Shown: in pieces, positions 1 through 10,669 of the stretch
Layout: every line of letters begins with the position of its first letter
Numbering within the stretch: position 1 is the first letter of the stretch
DNA from: Methanobacterium sp.
GTDB lineage: Archaea > Methanobacteriota > Methanobacteria > Methanobacteriales > Methanobacteriaceae
DNA: 64,000 nt
Direction of reading: 5' to 3'
Assembly (NCBI GenBank): GCA_019084405.1
Contig: JAHRFX010000089.1
Coordinates: forward strand, 1-64,000
Translations under genes and position numbers: made by a program
The notes under the pieces: model-generated
Databases searched by the model: none
What the model was told of the DNA's origin: nothing
What the model saw: the letters and a program-made list of their open reading frames with translations, nothing else

Positions 1-345
1 ATCGCGCTAATACTTATTAAACCTTACGAAACTCAGTAAATAAAAATTATATAAATAAATGAAACCCCATAACACAAATTACAATTATATAACTCTACAA
101 TTAGAATTATGGGACACACCCATCAGTAACATTTTAGACAGAACCTTCTTAAGGCCCTATTTTAATATATGGGAATTATTCGATTGTACTTTTAGTAAGG
201 ACATTTGAATAACCATCGATGTATGAAATTAAACTCAAATAACCCCCTGAATTTTCACATTTAATCAGACACCCTGTAATATAATAAGAGGACATCCAGA
301 ATTAAATTCCAATAAAAAATGCATACTTTCCAGCAGAGGGTGTAT
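1..345. other. AT-rich intergenic stretch without a recognisable gene
   Basis: Both strands are AT-rich and carry many stops. No tRNA, repeat or convincing small ORF was seen. The region probably holds the promoter of the methyltransferase gene that follows, but I could not single out one TATA box with confidence. Confidence 0.5.
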
Positions 346-1128
346 ATGAAAACAACTGATGAGAGTGTTATAGAAAGCGTGGTAGTGGCCATGGATGGCC
401 CGGAAAAAGATATATTTCCTTTTATACCCTGCCTGGTACAGGATTTATGGGAATTTGGCACCGACGCAGAACTGGTTATGCAACTTATCTACCAGCACCA
501 GAAAGATTATTCTAAACTAAAAATACTGGATTTAGGATGTGGAAAAGGACCAGTATCCATTAAACTAGCTAAAAAATTTAATTGCCATTGCTGGGGCATT
601 GACGCTGTGGAAGAATTCATTCACTATGCCCGTAAAAAAGCAGAAGAGTATCAGGTCTCGGAACTTTGTCATTTTGTGGTTGGTGACATCCGTGAAGAAA
701 TAAAAAATCTGCATAAATTTGATATAGTTATATTAGGGGCTATTGGCCCGGTCTTAGGTGATTATTATACTACTCTCGAGATCATCTCCAAATCATTAAA
801 TAAAAGGGGTATGGTAATCATTGATGATGCCTATATGGATAATGGTGATGATATCTCCTCTCCACTGATTTTAAAAAAATCAGAAATTTTAAAACAAATA
901 TCTAATGCTGGAATGAGTATAATTCAGGAACTGGTTATGGATAAAGAGTATATAGAAAAATCCAATGATTACATCTTTAAAAATATCAAAAAAAGGGCCG
1001 GGGAACTGGAGAATAAATATCCTGATAAAAAAAGCCTGTTCCAGAATTATATAAAAGCACAAGAAGAGGAAAATAAATCCCTGGAAACTAGGTTGACCTG
1101 TTCTGTTATGCTGATTGGAACATCATGA
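346..1128 (+). CDS. Class I SAM-dependent methyltransferase
   Basis: A soluble protein of 260 residues. The SAM-binding motif I (LDLGCGKG, residues 61-68) is followed by an acidic strand end (GIDAVEEF) and a GDIREE segment, the usual order of a Rossmann-fold methyltransferase. An ATG 27 bases upstream (319) is in frame, but the one at 346 has a GAGGG ribosome-binding site at 337-341, so I prefer it. The substrate cannot be told from sequence. The gene stands alone: it is more than 200 bases from hpt, which has its own TATA box. Family assignment is solid, function unknown. Confidence 0.8.
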   Translation: MKTTDESVIESVVVAMDGPEKDIFPFIPCLVQDLWEFGTDAELVMQLIYQHQKDYSKLKILDLGCGKGPVSIKLAKKFNCHCWGIDAVEEFIHYARKKAEEYQVSELCHFVVGDIREEIKNLHKFDIVILGAIGPVLGDYYTTLEIISKSLNKRGMVIIDDAYMDNGDDISSPLILKKSEILKQISNAGMSIIQELVMDKEYIEKSNDYIFKNIKKRAGELENKYPDKKSLFQNYIKAQEEENKSLETRLTCSVMLIGTS

Positions 1129-1299
1129 AAAATTTCAAAATAATATTTATTATATAAAACAGGTGGCACAACTATTCCCTCTAAAAGGGATTTAATATGA
1201 TTAATTTAATCCGGGATGGTACTCATATATTAAATTGTATCTTATATTATCTCTAATTAATCTAAAGAATTTCAAGGCTTCTTTGTACTAAAAAAAAAA

Positions 1300-1309
1300 T
1301 TTATAAATA
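1300..1309 (+). promoter_or_regulatory. TATA box of hpt
   Basis: TTTATAAATA lies 39 bases before the hpt start codon, directly after a run of nine A. Transcription would start near 1330, giving a short leader with a GGTGGT ribosome-binding site just before the ATG. Confidence 0.55.
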
Positions 1310-1347
1310 AACTTCTCTATGGTATTAATTAATTATGTGGTGGTATC

Positions 1348-1908
1348 ATGCTGGAAAAACTTAAAGAAAGCTTAATAAATGCACCTATTGTAAAAAAAGG
1401 CAATTATGATTACTTCGTACATCCAGTAACTGATGGGATCCCCCGGGTAGATAGCGAGGTACTGCTGGAAATTTCATGGGCCATCAAAAAAAGATTCAAC
1501 ATGGATGTGGATTTGATAGTCTGTGCCGAGGCCATGGGCATACATCTGGCTACGGCCTTATCCATTGAAACCGGAATTCCCTTTGTAGTGGTAAGAAAAA
1601 GGCAGTATGGTCTCCCGGGGGAAGTAGCAGTACACCAGACCACGGGATATAGTCAGGGTCAACTTTATATTAATGGTATTAAAAAAGGGGATAGAATTCT
1701 ATTTATCGATGATGTGGTAAGTACGGGAGGAACTATGAAGGGAATCTTAAATGCCCTGCAGAAGATGGAGGTGGAGATTGTGGAAGTTATCGCGGTCATA
1801 GAAAAAGGCCAGGGCAAAAAAATCGTGGAAGAGGGTACCGGCTGCACTGTAAAGAGCCTGGTTAAAGTAGATGTGGTGGAAGGTCAGGTAGTGCTGGAAG
1901 AAGTATAG
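1348..1908 (+). CDS. hpt: Hypoxanthine/guanine phosphoribosyltransferase
   Basis: Purine salvage enzyme of 186 residues that joins hypoxanthine or guanine to PRPP. The PRPP-binding loop [12 protein letters not shown] sits at residues 118-129, and the overall pattern (N-terminal [11 protein letters not shown], central KRQYGLPGE) is that of the archaeal Hpt family, which resembles adenine phosphoribosyltransferases in fold. Length is normal for the family. It is followed after 19 bases by dph2 and probably shares its transcript. Adenine use cannot be excluded from sequence alone. Confidence 0.9.
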   Translation: MLEKLKESLINAPIVKKGNYDYFVHPVTDGIPRVDSEVLLEISWAIKKRFNMDVDLIVCAEAMGIHLATALSIETGIPFVVVRKRQYGLPGEVAVHQTTGYSQGQLYINGIKKGDRILFIDDVVSTGGTMKGILNALQKMEVEIVEVIAVIEKGQGKKIVEEGTGCTVKSLVKVDVVEGQVVLEEV

Positions 1909-1927
1909 ATAAGATAACGGTTTTAAT

Positions 1928-2920
<993 letters not shown>

Positions 2921-3085
2921 AAAAACCATGTACTTTTTCCAAAACCAAACTTTTTTACCCCGAATAATAGATTTAGGGTAATGGATTTATAGTAACCATA
3001 ACAAGTAATATATAATATAAAAACGAACATCATATTTTAATGTTTAAAATTTATCAATGCACTTTTTTATAATTGAGGTGAGGGC

Positions 3086-3655
3086 ATGAAAGCTAAATCT
3101 GGAGATTTCGTTCTACCAGGAGATATTTTAGGTGTCAGTGAACAATTTATACCTGCTGAATGGACTTATGATGATGAAGGAGAAATTAAATCTCTGGTTG
3201 TAGGTGTAGTTTCTAGAGACGATAAAAATAAAAGAATATCAGTAGTTCCCCAGACTGATTCTCCAGCAGAATTGAAAAATGATACCCATATTATGGGTCA
3301 GATTATGGAAGTAAGGGGTCAGAGGGCTTTGGTTAAAATTGATTCCATTAAGGGTAACCGGAGAAAACTACAGGTTTCATTTGTGGGGGGAATACATGTA
3401 TCCCAGGCTAAAAAAGGTTATTTGTCTAAATTAACTGATGCATTTCATATTGGAGATATTATAGAGGCTAAAATAACTAAAATGATTGGATTGGATAGCA
3501 TTGATTTGAAAACCTCACAAAATGAACTTGGTGTAATTAAAGCCATGTGTACCCGGTGTCGTCACTTCATGAAACAAACCGGTAAAAATGATGTAACCTG
3601 CCCTCACTGTGATAATCGTGAAAAAAGAAAATTATCCAGCAATTATCAGGTTTAA
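3086..3655 (+). CDS. csl4: Exosome RNA-binding subunit Csl4
   Basis: A cap protein of the archaeal RNA exosome, 189 residues, which recruits RNA and DnaG to the Rrp41/Rrp42 ring. It begins with the N-terminal Csl4 domain ([11 protein letters not shown]), continues through an S1 domain in the middle and ends in a zinc ribbon formed by CTRC and CPHC near residues 153-175. A strong ribosome-binding site (GAGGTGAGGG) precedes the ATG. rpoL follows after 53 bases. Confidence 0.93.
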   Translation: MKAKSGDFVLPGDILGVSEQFIPAEWTYDDEGEIKSLVVGVVSRDDKNKRISVVPQTDSPAELKNDTHIMGQIMEVRGQRALVKIDSIKGNRRKLQVSFVGGIHVSQAKKGYLSKLTDAFHIGDIIEAKITKMIGLDSIDLKTSQNELGVIKAMCTRCRHFMKQTGKNDVTCPHCDNREKRKLSSNYQV

Positions 3656-3708
3656 TAAATTTAATTAAATTATTTTATAGAAATTTTAAACTAATCGAGG
3701 TATTAAAT

Positions 3709-3969
3709 ATGGAAATTATTACCAGCAAAAGATATGAATTGGAAATACTGGTGGAAGGGGAAACCCACACCCTGTGCAATGCTTTAAGGAAAATTTTAAT
3801 GGAAGATGAAACTGTAAAATCTGCAGCTTATGCTATTGAACACCCCATTGTAGGGGAACCTAAACTTTATATTAAATCCAAGAGCCCAAAAAAATCTCTT
3901 AAAATAGCTGCAGAAACTTTAAAAGAAAGATGTGAAGAATTTAAGGGCCTACTGGAGTCCATAGAATAA
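3709..3969 (+). CDS. rpoL: DNA-directed RNA polymerase subunit L
   Basis: Small RNA polymerase assembly subunit (86 residues), the archaeal counterpart of eukaryotic Rpb11 and of the bacterial alpha N-terminal domain; it pairs with subunit D. The signature [14 protein letters not shown] near residues 18-31 and the later VGEPKLYIK segment are characteristic. The ribosome-binding site GAGGT precedes the ATG. The Csl4-RpoL neighbourhood is conserved in related methanogens. Confidence 0.93.
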   Translation: MEIITSKRYELEILVEGETHTLCNALRKILMEDETVKSAAYAIEHPIVGEPKLYIKSKSPKKSLKIAAETLKERCEEFKGLLESIE

Positions 3970-4034
3970 TCAGCACAGGCTGGAGTTTAAATTAACATAT
4001 ATTCTATTTTTAAATTTTAAAATAAGCCCATCTT

Positions 4035-4631
4035 ATGAATAATAAGACATTTAGACAAATTAAAAATGAAATAAGAATTTTGGGTATTGATGACGCGCCA
4101 TTCCTTCCACACCAGCAGGGTGAAGCTTTACTGGTGGGAACCATTTTTAGAGGAGGTTCCTGGATGGACGGATTAATTACCACCCATTTACAGGTGGATG
4201 GCCAGGATGCCACTTCTAAAATAATCACCATGGTAACTAAATCCAGACACAGAGGTCAGCTGGGAGTGATGATGCTGGATGGCATTACCTTTGGGGGATT
4301 CAATGTGGCAGATATAAAGGAGATATTTGAAAAAACAGGAGTGCCTGTAATTGCGGTTATGAGAAAAATTCCTGATTTTGAAAAAATTAAAAAGGCCCTG
4401 GATAACTTTCCTGATGGGAAACAAAAATGGGAGACTATTCAGAAGGCAGGCAAGATATACCCGGTAAAATCTAAAGAAACAATTTACATGCAGATAAATG
4501 GCCTGGAAGTGGATGATGCTCTGAAGATTGTTAAACTATCCACGACCCACAGTGCTTTACCTGAACCAGTGCGAACTGCTCATTTAATTGCCGCAGGAGT
4601 AAAAAAAGGAGAATCAAGGGGTAGGGCATGA
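4035..4631 (+). CDS. DUF99 family protein (UPF0215)
   Basis: A 198-residue protein of the archaeal DUF99 family, recognised from [11 protein letters not shown] near the N-terminus, the central [18 protein letters not shown] and the C-terminal [15 protein letters not shown]. Structural work on the family points to an endonuclease V-like fold, but a biochemical role is not established to my knowledge. No strong ribosome-binding site precedes the ATG; an AT-rich TATA-like stretch lies about 35 bases upstream, so the transcript may have a very short leader. Confidence 0.8.
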   Translation: MNNKTFRQIKNEIRILGIDDAPFLPHQQGEALLVGTIFRGGSWMDGLITTHLQVDGQDATSKIITMVTKSRHRGQLGVMMLDGITFGGFNVADIKEIFEKTGVPVIAVMRKIPDFEKIKKALDNFPDGKQKWETIQKAGKIYPVKSKETIYMQINGLEVDDALKIVKLSTTHSALPEPVRTAHLIAAGVKKGESRGRA

Positions 4632-4686
4632 ATTATAACCTGGTTTATATCTGCGCTTGTTACGTATCAATTATGCAGGTGATTAA

Positions 4687-5127
4687 ATAAATCCTGAAAA
4701 ATTAAAAAACCCTCTTTTAACTGTAGATGTAGTTATAAGCTGTCCAGATGATTGCATTATAATGATTAAAAGGAAAAATAATCCATATAAAGGGTTCTGG
4801 GCATTGCCCGGAGGATTTGTAGAGTATGGGGAAACGGTAGAAGAAGCGGCCCTTAGAGAAGTACAGGAGGAAACTGGACTCAATATCTGCCTTGAATGTT
4901 TTTTAGGGGTTTATTCTAATCCAAATAGGGATCCCCGTGCCCATATAGTTACCATATGTTACATGGCTCACTTTATTTCAGGAGAATTGAAAGCAGCCAG
5001 CGATGCACAGGAAGCTTCAAAATTCACCTTAGAAAATCTGTTAAACATGGAACTGGCCTTTGACCATAAAAAGATTTTAGATGATGCTGGCAAATATTTA
5101 TCAATTAAAAGGCAATTAAATTATTAA
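4687..5127 (+). CDS. Nudix hydrolase, start codon uncertain
   Basis: Hydrolase of nucleoside diphosphate-linked compounds. The complete Nudix box (G-x5-E-x7-REVQEETGL) follows [11 protein letters not shown]. The first ATG is at 4762, but in-frame coding similarity clearly begins earlier: [11 protein letters not shown] supplies the first beta strand every Nudix domain needs. The frame is open only back to a TAA at 4684, and the first codon after it is ATA (4687), about 5 bases after an AGGTGA ribosome-binding site. Either ATA is used as start, the start was lost, or one base is wrong. With ATG 4762 the protein is 121 residues and lacks the first strand. The substrate is unknown. Confidence 0.75.
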   Translation: MNPEKLKNPLLTVDVVISCPDDCIIMIKRKNNPYKGFWALPGGFVEYGETVEEAALREVQEETGLNICLECFLGVYSNPNRDPRAHIVTICYMAHFISGELKAASDAQEASKFTLENLLNMELAFDHKKILDDAGKYLSIKRQLNY

Positions 5128-5177
5128 ACACGATTATATTTATAATATTAAACTTATCCACCTACAGGAGGAACACC

Positions 5178-5492
5178 ATGGAATTTTGTACCAAATGTGG
5201 AGCAATTATGTTTCCTAAAGACAATACTTTCCAATGCAAGTGTGGTTTTAAAAAGGAGATTACCAAAGACCTGGCAGATCAATATGAAATTTCAGAGAAA
5301 ATAGAGTCTGAAGATAGCGTAATATTCACCGGGGAGGATATTCCTACCCTTCCCACCACTAAATCTATTTGTAAAAAATGTGGCAATAAAGTAGCATACT
5401 GGTGGTTACAACAGACCAGAAGGGCTGATGAATCCGAAACCCGGTTTTTAAGATGTACTTCTTGCAAACATACGTGGAGAGAGTACGATTAA
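5178..5492 (+). CDS. tfs: Transcription factor S (TFIIS-like RNA cleavage factor)
   Basis: Archaeal TFS of 104 residues, which rescues backtracked RNA polymerase by stimulating transcript cleavage. Two zinc ribbons are visible: C4, C7, C20, C22 and C65, C68, C93, C96. The catalytic acidic pair in the C-terminal ribbon is present ([10 protein letters not shown]84 and E85), so this should be a cleavage-competent form and not an inhibitory TFS4-type paralogue. An AGGAGG ribosome-binding site precedes the ATG. The adjacency to pcn is conserved in related genomes. Confidence 0.93.
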   Translation: MEFCTKCGAIMFPKDNTFQCKCGFKKEITKDLADQYEISEKIESEDSVIFTGEDIPTLPTTKSICKKCGNKVAYWWLQQTRRADESETRFLRCTSCKHTWREYD

Positions 5493-5494
5493 AT

Positions 5495-6073
5495 ATGGGG
5501 GATTTAATGAGTGGGGAGAAAGAAAAATCAGATAAAGATAATTCATCTGACAATAACCGCATTATTAAAAAGGCTTTGAAATCATTTAAAGGGATTATAA
5601 ATACTTTTTACCCTGATTTAGATGCAGAGAGTATTGATGATAAAAAGGAAGAACCAGAAAAAAACAATCAGGTCTCTTCAACTGAAGCATCAACTGATTC
5701 TCCCCCTAAATCTTCTGAATTTGCTTTATTGAATTATTTATACAAACTGGAAGAAAAATTTAAAGAGCACTGGCAGAATGATCGTGAAAAAATCATTAAA
5801 ATTGCAGGTATATCTCTGGGCAGTCTTTTTATTATAGCTGGGGCTCTAACTCTACTGGGTTCTTCTGAAAGAGTTATAGATAATGTTGTATTTGGTGAAA
5901 GATCGGTTATTGCTGCATTCTTTATAATTATAGGATTTTTAATAATTGCAGGATCTTTTGCCCAGCGAATTGCCAGCAAAACCTCATTAGACAACCTCTA
6001 CCGTGAAGTAAAAATCGTGGAAGAAAAACCCAAATCTAAGAATAATAAAGACTCTGATAATAAAAAGAAGTGA
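5495..6073 (+). CDS. Conserved membrane protein with two predicted helices
   Basis: About 192 residues starting two bases after the tfs stop. The first half is hydrophilic and Ser/Asp/Glu-rich. Two hydrophobic segments follow (IAGISLGSLFIIAGALTLLG and VIAAFFIIIGFLIIAGSFAQ), then a charged Lys-rich tail. An earlier in-frame ATG at 5453 lies inside tfs and is unlikely. ATG 5507 is an alternative start, preceded by GGGGGA. The protein is probably cotranscribed with tfs. I do not recognise the family; the position between tfs and pcn looks like that of a conserved methanobacterial membrane protein. Confidence 0.6.
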   Translation: MGDLMSGEKEKSDKDNSSDNNRIIKKALKSFKGIINTFYPDLDAESIDDKKEEPEKNNQVSSTEASTDSPPKSSEFALLNYLYKLEEKFKEHWQNDREKIIKIAGISLGSLFIIAGALTLLGSSERVIDNVVFGERSVIAAFFIIIGFLIIAGSFAQRIASKTSLDNLYREVKIVEEKPKSKNNKDSDNKKK

Positions 6074-6341
6074 TTTAATCTATTATAGTGTATTTAATCA
6101 ACAAAATTTCTCTAGTACCTCACAAAATTACTTCATTTTCCATATAATTTAAAATTAAGAATTAAATGATAATGTAGTATATCAATTATAATGCATCTCA
6201 CTTAAGGGAGGGTATGCTTATTATAAATAAGGGAATATACTATTTTAATAATAAAAAGGGATAATTAATTTAAAAATAAAACACCACTGGTTTACTTAAT
6301 TAATTTCATCTACTTTTTGGATATGAAGAAGGAGGATGTAA

Positions 6342-7073
6342 ATGTTTAAAGCAGAACTAAACGACCCTAACATATTGAAAACCAGTTTTGATGCTATTTC
6401 TTCTATTGTGGACGAAGTGCAAATACAAACTGATAGTGAAGGAATGAGGCTGGATGCCCTGGACCGCAGCCACATCACATTTGTGCATCTTGAACTGAAG
6501 GCCAGCCTATTTCATGAATATCTTTGTGACGAACCTGAAAAAATTAATGTAGACACCGAAGAACTAATGAAAGTTTTAAAACGTTCGAAAAGTGATGATA
6601 GGGTGTATATGTCTCTGGATGAAGGAAATTTCATTATTACTTTCGAGGGAGAGGCAAAAAGAAGATTTAAAATCAGACTTATTGATATAGAATATGAAGC
6701 CCCCAGCCCTCCGCAACTGGAATACCCTACAGAATTCGAAGTTCCTTTCAGCTTGCTCAAAGATTCCATTCAAGATATTGACATCTTCTCTGATAAAATA
6801 GCCATGATGGTGGATGCAGATAAATTCATAGCAACTGCAGAAGGAGAATTTGGAGATGCCAATGTAGAGTATTTGCATGGGGAAAAAATAGAATCTGAAG
6901 CTAGATCTGTGTTTTCTCTGGAAAAAATAAAGGAAATGCTCAAGGCAGATAAATTCTCAGAAATTGCCACTATTAATTTAGGGGATGACATGCCCTTAAA
7001 CCTGAAATTAAAAATGGTAGCAGATGAAGGTGAACTCAGCTTTTTACTGGCCCCCAGGATTGAGGCAGAATAA
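6342..7073 (+). CDS. pcn: DNA polymerase sliding clamp (PCNA)
   Basis: Replication processivity clamp of 243 residues, expected to act as a homotrimer. It shows the typical two-lobed PCNA pattern: N-terminal SIVDEVQIQ and [12 protein letters not shown], central linker region, and the C-terminal segment [21 protein letters not shown] strong AGGAGG ribosome-binding site lies just upstream. The gins-like gene follows 73 bases downstream, and together they form the replication part of this cluster. Confidence 0.95.
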   Translation: MFKAELNDPNILKTSFDAISSIVDEVQIQTDSEGMRLDALDRSHITFVHLELKASLFHEYLCDEPEKINVDTEELMKVLKRSKSDDRVYMSLDEGNFIITFEGEAKRRFKIRLIDIEYEAPSPPQLEYPTEFEVPFSLLKDSIQDIDIFSDKIAMMVDADKFIATAEGEFGDANVEYLHGEKIESEARSVFSLEKIKEMLKADKFSEIATINLGDDMPLNLKLKMVADEGELSFLLAPRIEAE

Positions 7074-7146
7074 TAATAATCTGGTATCTATAATAATTCC
7101 CTTTTTTAAAAATAATATAAAGCGAGGATTTAAGTGAGGAATAGGG

Positions 7147-7908
7147 TTGGATGAGTTTTTCCAGAAGTTAAGGAAAATACAAAAGAATGAACGTAGCAAC
7201 AGTGGTCTGGCACGGGTAGGGGATGATTTTTACCACCGGGTTCATCGCTACCTGGAAGAATTAATGGATAGTGTTGGTAACGATCCATTTACCATGGAAT
7301 ATGATCTTCTGAAGGATACTCAACGTATAGCCACTGAAATTTGCGAACGACGGGAGCATAAAATAGCTGATAGTGCAGTTATGAATATACAACGTTCCTA
7401 TCATCTTTTTAAGGGAAAGCCCCAGTTTGACCTGCAAGATACCACTCCTTTAAACCTCACTCCTGAGGAAGAAAAGCTTTACTTCTCCCTTATAGATATA
7501 TTAAAGGGTCACAGGGGAAGGATTATACCTTCCCTGGATGAACTTGATAGCGAATCTGGAGAAATTAAACCCCCACTCAATTTAACTATTAAAAAACCCA
7601 TTACCCCTGAAGACGAAGCAACACCCGAAACAGATTCAAATGATTCATTGTTACCGGGAAATATAGCTCAGTTACATAATCAAATTAAAGAAAAAAAGGA
7701 TCTTGCAGCGACAAGTGAAGGGGATACCTCAGAGTTCCCTAAAAAATTTGATTTCAAGACCATGGTGATTTTTGAAGAATTACCTTCAATTTTAGGGGTA
7801 GATCAGAAAGTCTATGGTCCATTTTATCCTCAAGATGTAATCATATTGCCTGAACCCAATGCTCAAATACTTATGAAAACCAGGAAGGGTAGATTCATAC
7901 GCTCATAA
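7147..7908 (+). CDS. GINS-like replication protein (Gins51 type)
   Basis: A protein of 253 residues in the slot next to PCNA where methanobacteria keep their archaeal GINS homologue. The first 120 residues are helical (YLEELMDSVGNDPF, RIATEICERREHKI), followed by a low-complexity linker rich in Pro/Glu/Asp and a small C-terminal beta domain ending VIILPEPNAQILMKTRKG, which matches the Gins51 A-then-B domain order. The start is TTG at 7147, preceded by GTGAGGA at ideal spacing; no upstream ATG fits. It would connect MCM and GAN/RecJ in the archaeal replisome. The family call rests on context plus layout. Confidence 0.7.
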   Translation: MDEFFQKLRKIQKNERSNSGLARVGDDFYHRVHRYLEELMDSVGNDPFTMEYDLLKDTQRIATEICERREHKIADSAVMNIQRSYHLFKGKPQFDLQDTTPLNLTPEEEKLYFSLIDILKGHRGRIIPSLDELDSESGEIKPPLNLTIKKPITPEDEATPETDSNDSLLPGNIAQLHNQIKEKKDLAATSEGDTSEFPKKFDFKTMVIFEELPSILGVDQKVYGPFYPQDVIILPEPNAQILMKTRKGRFIRS

Positions 7909-8012
7909 CTTCATGATTCAAATAAAAACTTTATTGAAACTTTGAACTTCAATGGACCGTTATTCTATCAGCTATTTTTTTTGATTTAATGGAAACCCCA
8001 TTTAATCCAAAC

Positions 8013-8071
8013 ATATAAATAGAGATTCTAATTATAAACAGATATAATATATCTTTTCTACCCCGGGGTAG
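8013..8071 (+). promoter_or_regulatory. Promoter and 14-bp palindrome ahead of the rpl44e operon
   Basis: A TATA box (ATATAAAT, 8013-8020) would place the transcription start near 8042. A perfect 14-base palindrome, CTACCCCGGGGTAG, covers 8058-8071, inside the expected leader. In such AT-rich surroundings a GC-rich palindrome stands out and could be a short RNA hairpin or a protein site. Confidence 0.45.
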
Positions 8072-8142
8072 GGGATTGACCATTTTATAGAATTCAGATC
8101 AAATTCGTGATGTGGATTTATTTTTACAATAGAGGTGATTAT

Positions 8143-8424
8143 ATGAAGATTCCTAAAGAAAGGAGAACTTACTGTCCAAGTTGCAAGAAACATACTGCTC
8201 ATGAAGTTTTAGTATCAAAAAAAAGGAAGGCCAGCGAGCTTAAATGGGGACAACGGCAATTCAGAAGGGTGACCAGTGGTTACCGGGGATATCCTCGTCC
8301 GCTTCCTTCAGGTAACAAACCAGTAAAAAAGCTGGACTTGAGATTCAAGTGTAAAGAATGTGGTAAATCACATATCAAAAAACACACTTTCCGACCTGGA
8401 AAAGTGGAATTTATAACGAGATAG
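8143..8424 (+). CDS. rpl44e: 50S ribosomal protein L44e
   Basis: Zinc-binding large-subunit ribosomal protein, 93 residues, found only in archaea and eukaryotes. The start [17 protein letters not shown] is preceded by GAGGTGA, so the in-frame ATG 36 bases upstream is rejected. Two CxxC pairs (CPSC near the N-terminus and CKEC in the second half) form the zinc site. It heads a compact run with rps27e (8-base gap), aIF2-alpha, nop10 and a PAC2 protein. Confidence 0.96.
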   Translation: MKIPKERRTYCPSCKKHTAHEVLVSKKRKASELKWGQRQFRRVTSGYRGYPRPLPSGNKPVKKLDLRFKCKECGKSHIKKHTFRPGKVEFITR

Positions 8425-8432
8425 GTGTTAAT

Positions 8433-8618
8433 ATGGCAGTTTTTTCCAATAAAAAGAGTAATTTTCTTAGAGTAAAATGTATGGACTGTGGAAATCAGCA
8501 GGTAGTTTTTGATAAGGCAGCATCTGTTGTTCAGTGCATTATCTGTGGAAAAACCTTGGTTAAACCCCAGGGCGGAAAGTCACAGATTACTGCTCAAATC
8601 GTAGAAGTTTTGGATTAA
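8433..8618 (+). CDS. rps27e: 30S ribosomal protein S27e
   Basis: Zinc-ribbon small-subunit protein of 61 residues. Zinc ligands C16, C19, C35 and C38 are in place (CMDCG and CIICG). The gene lies 8 bases after rpl44e with its own AGGTG ribosome-binding site. A T-rich stretch (8617-8650) separates it from the next gene and might cause partial termination inside the operon. Confidence 0.96.
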   Translation: MAVFSNKKSNFLRVKCMDCGNQQVVFDKAASVVQCIICGKTLVKPQGGKSQITAQIVEVLD

Positions 8619-8661
8619 TTTTTTTTTTAATTAATTTTTTTTATTATTTTAGGTGTTCCCC

Positions 8662-9441
8662 ATGGTAAGAAGAAAAAATGAATGGCCTGATGAGGGTGAA
8701 CTCATTGTAGGAACCGTACACAAAGTTCTAAACTACGGTGCGTTTGCCAGTCTTGAAGAATATCAGGGCAAAGAGGCGTTTATCCATATTTCAGAGGTTT
8801 CCTCTGGATGGGTAAAGAATATTAGGGATTATGTCAGAGAAAACCAAAAAATTGTGGCTCGTGTTTTAAGGGTAAACCCTAGAAAGGGACATGTGGATGT
8901 GTCCATGAAACGGATCCGGGAGGACCAGAGAACCAAAAAAATCCAGTCCTGGAAAATAGAACAAAAGGCTGAGAAGTTCCTGGAACTGGTTGGTAAAGGG
9001 ATGGATAAGGATCTGGATACATCATATGACGAAGTGGGCTACCTGCTCATGGAAAGATTTGGCGATATTTACGGTGGATTCGAAATAGCTGCAGAAGAAG
9101 GAGAAAATGCCTTAATTGAAGAAGGTGTTGATTCAGAATGGGCTAAAGCTATTGCTGAAATTGCAAAGAAAAATATCACTCCTCCTGAAGTTCAGATTAC
9201 AGGATATGTTGACCTTAAATCCTATGCCCCAGAAGGTGTGGATATTATTAAAAACGCCCTCCAAATTGCAGAAGAAGATAACGTGGTCATCCAGTGTGTA
9301 GGTGCTCCTAGATACAGGCTCATAGTTACTTCCACTGACTATATTGAAGCTGAAAAGAACCTCAAAAAAGCAGCCCAAAAATGTATAGAAGTGGTGGAAT
9401 CTTCTGAAGGGGAAGGCACTTTCTATCGAGAACTGGAATAA
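8662..9441 (+). CDS. eif2a: Translation initiation factor aIF2 subunit alpha
   Basis: A subunit of the initiator-tRNA-carrying aIF2 complex, 259 residues. An N-terminal S1 RNA-binding domain ([18 protein letters not shown], then [14 protein letters not shown]) is followed by the helical middle domain and the C-terminal alpha-beta domain that contacts the gamma subunit. A GTG at 8653 is in frame but lies within the AGGTG ribosome-binding site, so ATG 8662 is taken. nop10 starts 2 bases after the stop. Confidence 0.95.
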   Translation: MVRRKNEWPDEGELIVGTVHKVLNYGAFASLEEYQGKEAFIHISEVSSGWVKNIRDYVRENQKIVARVLRVNPRKGHVDVSMKRIREDQRTKKIQSWKIEQKAEKFLELVGKGMDKDLDTSYDEVGYLLMERFGDIYGGFEIAAEEGENALIEEGVDSEWAKAIAEIAKKNITPPEVQITGYVDLKSYAPEGVDIIKNALQIAEEDNVVIQCVGAPRYRLIVTSTDYIEAEKNLKKAAQKCIEVVESSEGEGTFYRELE

Positions 9442-9443
9442 AA

Positions 9444-9608
9444 ATGAAAATGAGTAAATGCAAGTCCTGTTTTAGATATACATTGCAGGACATCTGTCCT
9501 CATTGCGGGGGAGAGGTGGGAGTAATTTTCCCGGCTAAATATTCTCCTGAGGATAAATACGGAAAGTACCGCAGAATTCTTAAAAAGCAGATGCTGGAAA
9601 GAGAATAA
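9444..9608 (+). CDS. nop10: H/ACA ribonucleoprotein protein Nop10
   Basis: A 54-residue subunit of the archaeal H/ACA pseudouridylation complex, where it binds Cbf5 and L7Ae and positions guide RNA. The sequence starts MKMSKCKSC and carries a zinc ribbon of C6, C9, C18 and C21, followed by the family's [16 protein letters not shown] motif. It starts 2 bases after the aIF2-alpha stop, so translation is probably coupled. The link of aIF2-alpha with Nop10 and a PAC2 protein is widely conserved in archaea. Confidence 0.95.
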   Translation: MKMSKCKSCFRYTLQDICPHCGGEVGVIFPAKYSPEDKYGKYRRILKKQMLERE

Positions 9609-9652
9609 AATTTCATTCTAATTATTTTTGGGAAGGCCAAGGAAGGATCAAC

Positions 9653-10426
9653 ATGAAAAAAACCATTATTAATGAATTGGAAGAAGTGGATCTGAACCAA
9701 CCAATTTTCATAGAAGCCCTACCGGGCATAGGCCATGTAGGAAAACTGGCAGCAGATCACATAATAGATGAACTGGGAGCTACTAAATTCGCTGAAATAT
9801 ACTCCCCTTCTTTTCCTCCTCAGGTAATGGTAGATGAGGAAGGGATAATTGAAACCATGAAAAATGAGTTTTACTATCTCAAATCTGCAGGTGAAGAAGA
9901 GAGAGACTACCTGTTCCTGGTAGGTAATACTCAAGGTTTATCTCCGGAAGGCCAGTATGAAATATGCGGTCTTATACTGGATATGGCTGAGAATTACGGC
10001 GTAAAAGAAATTTATACGCTCGGTGGACTGGTTACTGGTCAAGCAGTTGAAAAGACAAAGGTATTTGGCGCCGCCACTAACAAGGAACTGGCAGAAAAAC
10101 TCAAAGAGCATAATGTAACCATGCGCTCTGCTGATGGTGGTATTATTGGAGCTTCTGGATTACTACTGGGTATGGGAACTCTCCGGGGTATGCAGGGTGC
10201 CTGTCTCATGGGGGAAACACCAGGTTACTTTATTGATGCTAAGGCAGCCAAGGCCATGCTCAATGTACTGGTAAAACTTCTAAAACTGGAAGTTGATACT
10301 GAAAAACTTGATAAAAGAGCAGAAGAAACCCGTAAAATGATTTCAAAAGCTCAACAGATGGAACAGGAAATGATGGAACGTATGACCCTAAAACCAGGAG
10401 AGGAAGATCTTCGTTATATAGGATAA
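9653..10426 (+). CDS. PAC2 family protein (proteasome assembly chaperone-like)
   Basis: A 257-residue protein of the PAC2 family, archaeal relatives of proteasome assembly chaperone 2. Typical features are [20 protein letters not shown] near the start, a central YTLGGLVTG, the [13 protein letters not shown] loop, and a helical C-terminal tail rich in Met and Glu. It has its own AAGGAAGG ribosome-binding site and ends the rpl44e cluster. Direct evidence for a chaperone role in archaea is limited. A paralogue lies on the other strand at 12194-12910. Confidence 0.85.
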   Translation: MKKTIINELEEVDLNQPIFIEALPGIGHVGKLAADHIIDELGATKFAEIYSPSFPPQVMVDEEGIIETMKNEFYYLKSAGEEERDYLFLVGNTQGLSPEGQYEICGLILDMAENYGVKEIYTLGGLVTGQAVEKTKVFGAATNKELAEKLKEHNVTMRSADGGIIGASGLLLGMGTLRGMQGACLMGETPGYFIDAKAAKAMLNVLVKLLKLEVDTEKLDKRAEETRKMISKAQQMEQEMMERMTLKPGEEDLRYIG

Positions 10427-10637
10427 ATCATTTTTATTGATAAAACCCCATCAAACTCCTTATTTTTATTTTATATTATTGCCAAATTTTTTATTTTAGT
10501 TCTTAAAATTTAATATGTATTGGATCATTTTTTGTTTTAGTTCAATATTTTAGGGAGTATGGTTTATAGAATCATTTTTTTTTTAAAATCTTCCAATGAG
10601 TATAATACTAAAATCTAATATCTTTTTTTTGCTTTAA

Positions 10638-10646
10638 TTATATATA
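10638..10646 (+). promoter_or_regulatory. TATA box of the endonuclease Q-like gene, probably a leaderless transcript
   Basis: TTATATATA is centred about 28 bases before the ATG at 10670, which would place the transcription start at or next to the start codon. No ribosome-binding site precedes that ATG. Both facts point to a leaderless mRNA. The preceding 200 bases (10436-10637) are very T-rich and probably terminate the upstream operon. Confidence 0.5.
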
Positions 10647-10669
10647 CAAAAATCAGCTAACCTTTCTAT

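Noticed and set aside
8107..8142. An earlier ATG for rpl44e
   Set aside because: The added residues do not belong to L44e, and the GAGGTGA site is placed for the ATG at 8143.
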